From Butyrivibrio sp. (GTDB lineage: Bacteria > Bacillota_A > Clostridia > Lachnospirales > Lachnospiraceae), in contig NZ_JAILQF010000236.1 of NCBI RefSeq assembly GCF_024699075.1, positions 1 through 26,809 of the forward strand: a DNA stretch of 26,809 nucleotides, given 5' to 3'. The notes below the pieces were generated by a model. That model did no database searches, was not told the DNA's origin, and saw only the letters and a program-made list of their open reading frames with translations. Below, one piece after another: positions 22,306-26,809 of this stretch. Position numbers and translations under genes: made by a program. How positions within the stretch are numbered: position 1 is the stretch's first letter; each line of letters opens with the position of its first letter.

Positions 22306-23847
22306 ATGAAATTCGATCCAATGACAGGTCAGCCTATTCCTGAAGGAAATGAGCAGCCTAAATTTGATCCGGCTACAGGTAAGCCGGTACAGCAGCCACA
22401 GAACGGACCAAGCTTTGATCCGATGACAGGCCAGCCTGTAAACAACACTCAGAACGGACCAAGCTTTGATCCAATGACAGGTCAGCCTGTTAATCAGACA
22501 CCTTATCAGGGTCAGTCCTTTGGAAATGTTCCAAATACTCCACAGGAACCTAAAAAGAAAACTGCATTATATCTTGGAATTGGAGCAGTAGCACTTGTTG
22601 CTCTTCTTGTTATCTTACTTGTAGTTAAGGTTGCAGGAATGTTTGGTTCACCTTCAACTAAGATTGAAAAGGCTCTTATTAACACATTCAAGGAGTCATC
22701 AGTTATGGATACATCTGTTCTTACAGAATCTGCTGATGATCTTCAGGTGGATGTTGAATTTAGCGGTAAAGCCGATGGCGTTAATGTTGATGCAAACATA
22801 AACTATGCAAAGACCAAGAAGGAAATGTCTTTAACCGGTGATATCGGAGTAAGCGTTGTTTCTATGGACTTTAATTTTTATATGAATCAGTCTAAAGTTT
22901 GTTTTGACATGAACGGACTTAGCAGCCCTATCTATTATGATTTTACAAAAGAGAAAGATGGTGATCTTGAAGATCTTCTTGACGGAGCAGTTACATTTGA
23001 TCAGATCGACACAGTCCTTAAGACTCTGGCAGATTCAGACAGCCTTGTAAGTGATATCAAAAAAGCTAATTCAAAAGCACTTGCTACTCTTGAGTTCGAA
23101 AAAGTAGATTCAGAAAAATTCGAAGTTAATGGCAAAGATGTTAAATGTAGCGGATATGTAACAACACTTGATAAGGATGCTGTTGAAGCAATTCTTGAAG
23201 AGTACAAGACAGCTCTTGATAATCATGAAGAGATCGTAGAGCTTGTTGAGGAACTCTCAGGTACAGATCTCGAAGATATGATCGAGCAGATCACAGATGA
23301 TATTACTGATGAAGCTGAAGTTGATATCACATTCTATCTTTATAAAAACCAGATAGCTGCTATTATATTAGAGGAAAAGGGCGGAGATGAAATAGAAATC
23401 CTTTTCGAAGGTGGAAGCTTCCCTACTCAGAACATGAAAGTTAAGTCCGGTAAAGAGACTGTATATGAAGTTAAGGGTGAAGAGGAAGATGGAGTAATCA
23501 CTCAGGAAGTTTATCAGTACGGCGAGAAGACAAGTAAGATGGAATATGATAAGAACTCAGGAGAGATATCATTAACATATTCTGATGATTATTCAGGTTC
23601 TCTGACTATTTCAGGTACTTATGAAAAGACTAAGGGCGGCTTCACACTTGAGTTTGATGATATAGAGTATGATACATATTCTTACTATGCATCAGATCTT
23701 GAAGACTTCAAGCTTACAATTGCAGTTACAAAGGGTGCTAACATCGAAAAGGTTGATACTGAAGATGCTTTAGACCTTGGTAATGCTGATGAAGATGAGC
23801 TTATGGAATTTGCAGAAGATGTTGCATCATTATTCGGCGGATTCTGA
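22306..23847 (+). CDS. Membrane-anchored protein of unknown function with N-terminal FDPMTGQP repeats
   Basis: A 513-residue protein I cannot assign to a function. Residues 1-85 form a low-complexity, Pro/Gln/Asn-rich cytoplasmic tail with four copies of FDP(M/A)TG(Q/K)P at 3-10, 20-27, 37-44 and 54-61. KKK then precedes one membrane helix (about 86-109). The rest (110-513) is predicted extracellular: Asp/Glu-rich, beta-strand-rich, with repeated KxExVYEVKGEE-like and YxYGEKTSKMEYDKNSGEI-like strands recalling lipoprotein-type beta domains. There is no signal peptide; the helix is a signal-anchor with N-in topology by the positive-inside rule. Ribosome site AGGAGG. Monocistronic, with its own promoter and terminator. 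The tail could bind a cytoplasmic partner. Confidence 0.75.
   Translation: MKFDPMTGQPIPEGNEQPKFDPATGKPVQQPQNGPSFDPMTGQPVNNTQNGPSFDPMTGQPVNQTPYQGQSFGNVPNTPQEPKKKTALYLGIGAVALVALLVILLVVKVAGMFGSPSTKIEKALINTFKESSVMDTSVLTESADDLQVDVEFSGKADGVNVDANINYAKTKKEMSLTGDIGVSVVSMDFNFYMNQSKVCFDMNGLSSPIYYDFTKEKDGDLEDLLDGAVTFDQIDTVLKTLADSDSLVSDIKKANSKALATLEFEKVDSEKFEVNGKDVKCSGYVTTLDKDAVEAILEEYKTALDNHEEIVELVEELSGTDLEDMIEQITDDITDEAEVDITFYLYKNQIAAIILEEKGGDEIEILFEGGSFPTQNMKVKSGKETVYEVKGEEEDGVITQEVYQYGEKTSKMEYDKNSGEISLTYSDDYSGSLTISGTYEKTKGGFTLEFDDIEYDTYSYYASDLEDFKLTIAVTKGANIEKVDTEDALDLGNADEDELMEFAEDVASLFGGF
22399..22500 (+). repeat. Tandem 51-bp coding repeat (two units)
   Basis: Units 22399-22449 and 22450-22500 encode QNGPSFDPMTGQPVNxT twice. 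They differ mainly at third codon positions. The high nucleotide identity suggests a recent duplication and possible copy-number variation between strains. Confidence 0.8.
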
Positions 23848-23880
23848 TAATTAAAATAACATGTTAAAATAAATCAAGTG

Positions 23881-23937
23881 ATCCCTCCAGGGAAGATTAT
23901 GGATTTATCCAAAATCTATCCGGGAGGGATTTTATTG
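23881..23937 (+). terminator. Terminator after the repeat-protein gene
   Basis: ATCCCTCC (23881-23888) pairs with GGAGGGAT (23923-23930), followed by TTTTATTGT. The long loop folds further through AGATT/AATCT and GGAT/ATCC, giving an extended, interrupted stem. Confidence 0.8.
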
Positions 23938-23962
23938 TATAAATATGTTAATATAAATCTGT

Positions 23963-23994
23963 TGTGTCAAAACAGACAATGATTTTTTGAGACA
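23963..23994. promoter_or_regulatory. Inverted repeat upstream of the aminotransferase gene
   Basis: TGTGTCAAAA (23963-23972) and TTTTGAGACA (23985-23994) are complementary at 9 of 10 positions around a 12-nt spacer. A TATAAT follows at 24006-24011, so a regulator bound here would contact the promoter region. The -35 is unclear. Confidence 0.4.
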
Positions 23995-24038
23995 AATAAT
24001 TTTTTTATAATAAATCCGGGGAATGGGAGGAGCTTAAA

Positions 24039-25232
24039 ATGATCAATCAGGAATACAAAGCAATGCTTGGAGCCAAAAATGTAATCAGAAATCTAGCAGA
24101 ATATGCATCTTCAAGAGGAAAGGAAATCGGATATGAAAATGTATTTGATTTTTCTCTTGGAAATCCATCAGTACCTGCACCAATCCAGTTTACAGATACT
24201 ATGATCCATATGCTTGAGGACGAAAGCCCTATGAAGCTTCATGGTTATAGTCCTACACTTGGAGATCCATCATATAAAGAAGCAATTGCTGCATCTTTGA
24301 ACAGAAGATTTGGTATGAGCTATACAGCTGATCATATATTTCCTACGACAGGTGCTGCCGGTGCTATAGCACATGCTGTAAGAGCAGTGACAAAGCCTGG
24401 CGATACAGTTCTTACTATTGCACCTTTTTTCCCTGAATATATGCCATATATAGAAGGCGCAGGATGCAAGCTTAAGGTTGTTCCTGCAAATACTGAGACA
24501 TTCCAGATCAATACAGATGCTTTTGAAGAAATGCTTACAAGTGACGTAATGGCAGTTCTTATAAATACACCTAATAATCCGTCCGGAATAGCTTATTCGA
24601 CAGCTACTCTTGAATTTCTTGCCAAAACTATGACAAGGAAAGCAGAAGAGTTTGGACATCCCATATATCTTTTATCAGATGAGCCATACAGAGAGATTAT
24701 ATTTAAGGGTGCTGATGCTCCATATGTTTCAAAATTTTACAAAAACACTCTTTCATGTTACTCTTTTTCGAAGGCTTTATCACTTCCCGGAGAAAGAATT
24801 GGCTATATAGCAGTTAATCCGGAAGCTGACGATGCTGACTATATAGTTCCTATGTGTGGTCAGATATCAAGAGGAATAGGACATAACTGTCCTCCGTCCA
24901 TAATACAGCAGGCTGTTGGCAGAGTATGTGATATGACTTCAGATCTCTCAGTATACGAGACCAACATGAACATCATCTATGACACTCTTGTAGATATAGG
25001 ATTTACTGTAGTAAAGCCGGGAGGAACATTTTATATTCTTCCAAAGGCACTTGAGGATGATTCTGTTGCATTTTGCAATAAGGCTAAGGATTATGACCTT
25101 ATACTGGTTCCTGCTGATAATTTTGGTGCACCTGGATTCTTCAGAATGGCTTATTGCATTGACACCGAAAAAGTTGAGCGCGCTATGCCAAAACTCAGAC
25201 AGTTTGCCAAAGAAGTATACGGTCTCGGATAA
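24039..25232 (+). CDS. Class I PLP-dependent aminotransferase (AspC-like)
   Basis: Transfers amino groups between an amino acid and a 2-oxo acid in the cytoplasm; the substrate cannot be decided from sequence. 397 residues, fold type I. Signatures: GNPSVPAP substrate-loop segment (41-48), Gly-rich TTGAAGA (103-109), NTPNNPSG (176-183), Asp214 in LSDEPYRE, the cofactor Lys245 in YSFSKALSLPGERIGY with Arg253, and a C-terminal FFRMAYC segment whose Arg should bind the substrate carboxylate. It is one of the pyridoxal-phosphate aminotransferases common in Clostridia. GGGAGGAG lies about eight nt before the ATG. It is followed after 60 nt, without a terminator, by uppP, so co-transcription is likely. 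Confidence 0.9.
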   Translation: MINQEYKAMLGAKNVIRNLAEYASSRGKEIGYENVFDFSLGNPSVPAPIQFTDTMIHMLEDESPMKLHGYSPTLGDPSYKEAIAASLNRRFGMSYTADHIFPTTGAAGAIAHAVRAVTKPGDTVLTIAPFFPEYMPYIEGAGCKLKVVPANTETFQINTDAFEEMLTSDVMAVLINTPNNPSGIAYSTATLEFLAKTMTRKAEEFGHPIYLLSDEPYREIIFKGADAPYVSKFYKNTLSCYSFSKALSLPGERIGYIAVNPEADDADYIVPMCGQISRGIGHNCPPSIIQQAVGRVCDMTSDLSVYETNMNIIYDTLVDIGFTVVKPGGTFYILPKALEDDSVAFCNKAKDYDLILVPADNFGAPGFFRMAYCIDTEKVERAMPKLRQFAKEVYGLG

Positions 25233-25292
25233 TAGCTTTTCTCAATACAGCTTTAGTGATAAAGAAAAAAATAAGTAATTGAGAGGTAGAAA

Positions 25293-26126
25293 ATGTTAGA
25301 CGTAATCAAGGCAGTTTTATACGGTATCGTTGAAGGAATAACAGAGTGGCTTCCTGTTAGTTCTACAGGACATATGATCCTTTTGGACGAATTTGTCAAA
25401 ATGGATGTTTCAGCAGATTTCTGGAATATGTTTCTTGTAGTAATACAGCTTGGAGCAATACTTGCAGTTGTACTTCTTTACTGGAATCAGATTTTTCCAT
25501 GGGATTTTAGTCAAGAAGCCAGGAAAGAACATAGAGTTAACAAGAAGGAAATATGGATGCTATGGGCTAAGATACTTGTAGCCTGTATTCCGGCAGCAGT
25601 AGTAGGTCTCATACTTGATGACTGGATCGATGAACACCTGTATAATGGTTATGTTGTAGCAACAATGCTAATCCTTTTCGGTATTCTTTTTATTATTGTC
25701 GAGAACAAGAACAAAGGAAAAGAACCGGTTATAAAGACACTTGATGATATAGATTTTAAGACAGCGTTTATAATAGGATTGTTTCAGCTTATAGCAGCAA
25801 TGTTTCCAGGAACTTCAAGAAGTGGTTCTACTATAGTAGGAGCTCTTATGATCGGTGTATCCAGAACAGTTGCAGCTGAATTCACATTCTTTTTGGCCAT
25901 TCCTGTAATGTTTGGCGCCAGCCTTCTTAAGATCGTCAAATTTGGACTTGCCTTCAGTGCATCAGAAATTGCAATACTTCTTACTGGTATGGTTGTAGCA
26001 TTCATTGTATCCGTAATTGTAATTAAGTTCCTTATGAACTATATAAGAAAGCATGACTTCAAGGTATTTGGATGGTACAGAATAATACTTGGAGCGATCG
26101 TGCTCATATATTTCTTTTTTAAATAA
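25293..26126 (+). CDS. uppP: Undecaprenyl-diphosphate phosphatase
   Basis: Integral membrane enzyme that dephosphorylates undecaprenyl pyrophosphate to recycle the carrier lipid for cell-wall synthesis; it also confers basal bacitracin tolerance (BacA). 277 residues, usual for the family (about 265-280), with about eight hydrophobic helices. The two signature regions are intact: EGITEWLPVSSTGH (residues 14-27, with Glu14, Glu18 and His27) and PGTSRSG (172-178, with the catalytic Arg176). AGAGG lies six nt before the ATG. A terminator follows at 26140. The rRNA operon starts about 150 nt downstream. Confidence 0.97.
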   Translation: MLDVIKAVLYGIVEGITEWLPVSSTGHMILLDEFVKMDVSADFWNMFLVVIQLGAILAVVLLYWNQIFPWDFSQEARKEHRVNKKEIWMLWAKILVACIPAAVVGLILDDWIDEHLYNGYVVATMLILFGILFIIVENKNKGKEPVIKTLDDIDFKTAFIIGLFQLIAAMFPGTSRSGSTIVGALMIGVSRTVAAEFTFFLAIPVMFGASLLKIVKFGLAFSASEIAILLTGMVVAFIVSVIVIKFLMNYIRKHDFKVFGWYRIILGAIVLIYFFFK

Positions 26127-26139
26127 TCAGGCATAAAAT

Positions 26140-26196
26140 GCGGATCTAAGGACTCTGGAAAGCATAAGCTTAAAGGGACTTGTAGATCCGCTTTTT
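26140..26196 (+). terminator. Terminator after uppP
   Basis: Perfect 9-bp stem GCGGATCTA (26140-26148) / TAGATCCGC (26183-26191) followed by TTTTT. The 34-nt loop is unusually long and contains a small internal AAGC/GCTT pairing. Confidence 0.8.
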
Positions 26197-26268
26197 AATT
26201 GGCGTCTGTCCGGTAACAAAAGAATATGATTTTTTGATATGATTTTTTTGAAATTTTTAAAAAAGTTA

Positions 26269-26297
26269 TTGCATTCATACTAAGTGGATGATATACT
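26269..26297 (+). promoter_or_regulatory. rRNA operon promoter P1
   Basis: TTGCAT (26269-26274), a 17-nt spacer and TATACT (26292-26297). It is preceded by a T/A-rich tract (26229-26265) that may act as an UP element. Confidence 0.7.
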
Positions 26298-26362
26298 AAA
26301 TAACGCCCGCTTGAGAGAAGTTTGTTCTTTCAAAAAGCGAGAAAAATAAATAAAAAAAGTTC

Positions 26363-26391
26363 TTGACAAACCAAAGACAACGAGTTAAGAT
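26363..26391 (+). promoter_or_regulatory. rRNA operon promoter P2
   Basis: Consensus TTGACA (26363-26368), a 17-nt spacer and TAAGAT (26386-26391), 94 bp downstream of P1. Tandem promoters are usual for rRNA operons. Confidence 0.8.
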
Positions 26392-26457
26392 ATAACACGT
26401 TGCGGCGGACAAAAGCCAAGACAAAAGAGCTTCTAAAGCTACTAAATAGAAGCACTT

Positions 26458-26640
26458 AAAGCACTTTGACAACTTAACAGTAATGCAACCCTGAAAATTC
26501 CAGTTCTTCTTTTTGGAAGAACAGAATGTTCAGAAGAACAAAAACCAAAAGTAAATTTTTGATGGTTTAGCCACCATCAAGCTGTTATGAGAATAACAGT
26601 GGAGCAGAATTATTCTGATTTAAGTCAGTGTAATTCTGAA
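26458..26640 (+). other. Pre-16S leader with boxA-like element and four hairpins
   Basis: A boxA-like antitermination element, GCACTTTGACAACTT (26461-26475), is followed by four stem-loops: GTTCTTC/GAAGAAC (26503-26522), TTGATGGT/ACCATCAA (26559-26580), CTGTTAT/ATAACAG (26582-26599) and CAGAATTA/TAATTCTG (26605-26638). All arms are perfect. The stretch 26127-26683 holds no gene; it contains the uppP terminator, two promoters and this leader. Confidence 0.65.
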
Positions 26641-26683
26641 CCAGAAAGAAATCTCAAGGAAATCATTTATGATTTTCGTTTTT

Positions 26684-26809
<126 letters not shown>

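Noticed and set aside
24270..24659. 129-codon open frame antisense to the aminotransferase
   Set aside because: Cys/Ser-rich shadow translation within a conserved gene; no start signals.

Overview
The window looks like chromosome from a rumen or gut Lachnospiraceae bacterium of the Butyrivibrio/Pseudobutyrivibrio type. Three things point there: AT-rich Gram-positive style DNA with strong AGGAGG ribosome sites, a Clostridia-like 16S rRNA 5' end, and a pectin/uronate locus built around an LplB/YtcP-type ABC importer. The genus is an inference, because only about 126 nt of 16S are present.

Region 1 (1-16.9 kb) is a galacturonan/pectin catabolism locus. A lipoprotein solute-binding protein and two permeases (126-3748) import oligosaccharides. 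A separate promoter with a perfect 16-bp palindromic operator then drives a divergent GH88/GH105-like protein and a GH28 polygalacturonase. These are followed on the same strand by a TIM-barrel sugar epimerase/isomerase, KduI, a KduD/DhuD-type dehydrogenase, an RpiB-family (DhuI-like) isomerase, a two-domain SGNH esterase and a HIT protein. On the opposite strand, converging on a bidirectional terminator, lie uxaA, uxaB and kdgK. Together these cover import, cytoplasmic cleavage and deacetylation, the unsaturated uronate branch (KduI/DhuI, KduD), the saturated galacturonate branch (UxaB, UxaA), and phosphorylation of 2-keto-3-deoxygluconate (KdgK). Uronate isomerase (uxaC), KDPG aldolase, the importer's ATPase and the regulator are not in the window. 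None of the hydrolytic enzymes has a signal peptide, so depolymerisation is predicted to finish inside the cell.

Regulation: near-identical palindromes (TGTAAG-N2-CTTACA) sit just downstream of good promoters for the GH105-like/GH28 unit and for uxaA. A third, imperfect copy lies upstream of uxaA. A cre-type relative (TGAAAACGCTTACA) sits in the leader of the importer operon. This suggests a LacI-type local regulon, possibly with CcpA input.

Region 2 (16.9-26.1 kb) is more ordinary chromosome. It holds deoD, a three-gene ABC-2 exporter, birA on the minus strand, a membrane-anchored protein of unknown function with FDPMTGQP repeats, a class I aminotransferase and uppP. Most units end in clear intrinsic terminators.

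Region 3 (26.1 kb to the end) is the start of an rRNA operon: two consensus-like promoters, a boxA-like element, a leader with four hairpins, and the first ~126 nt of 16S rRNA. No tRNA, insertion sequence, phage gene or CRISPR array was seen.
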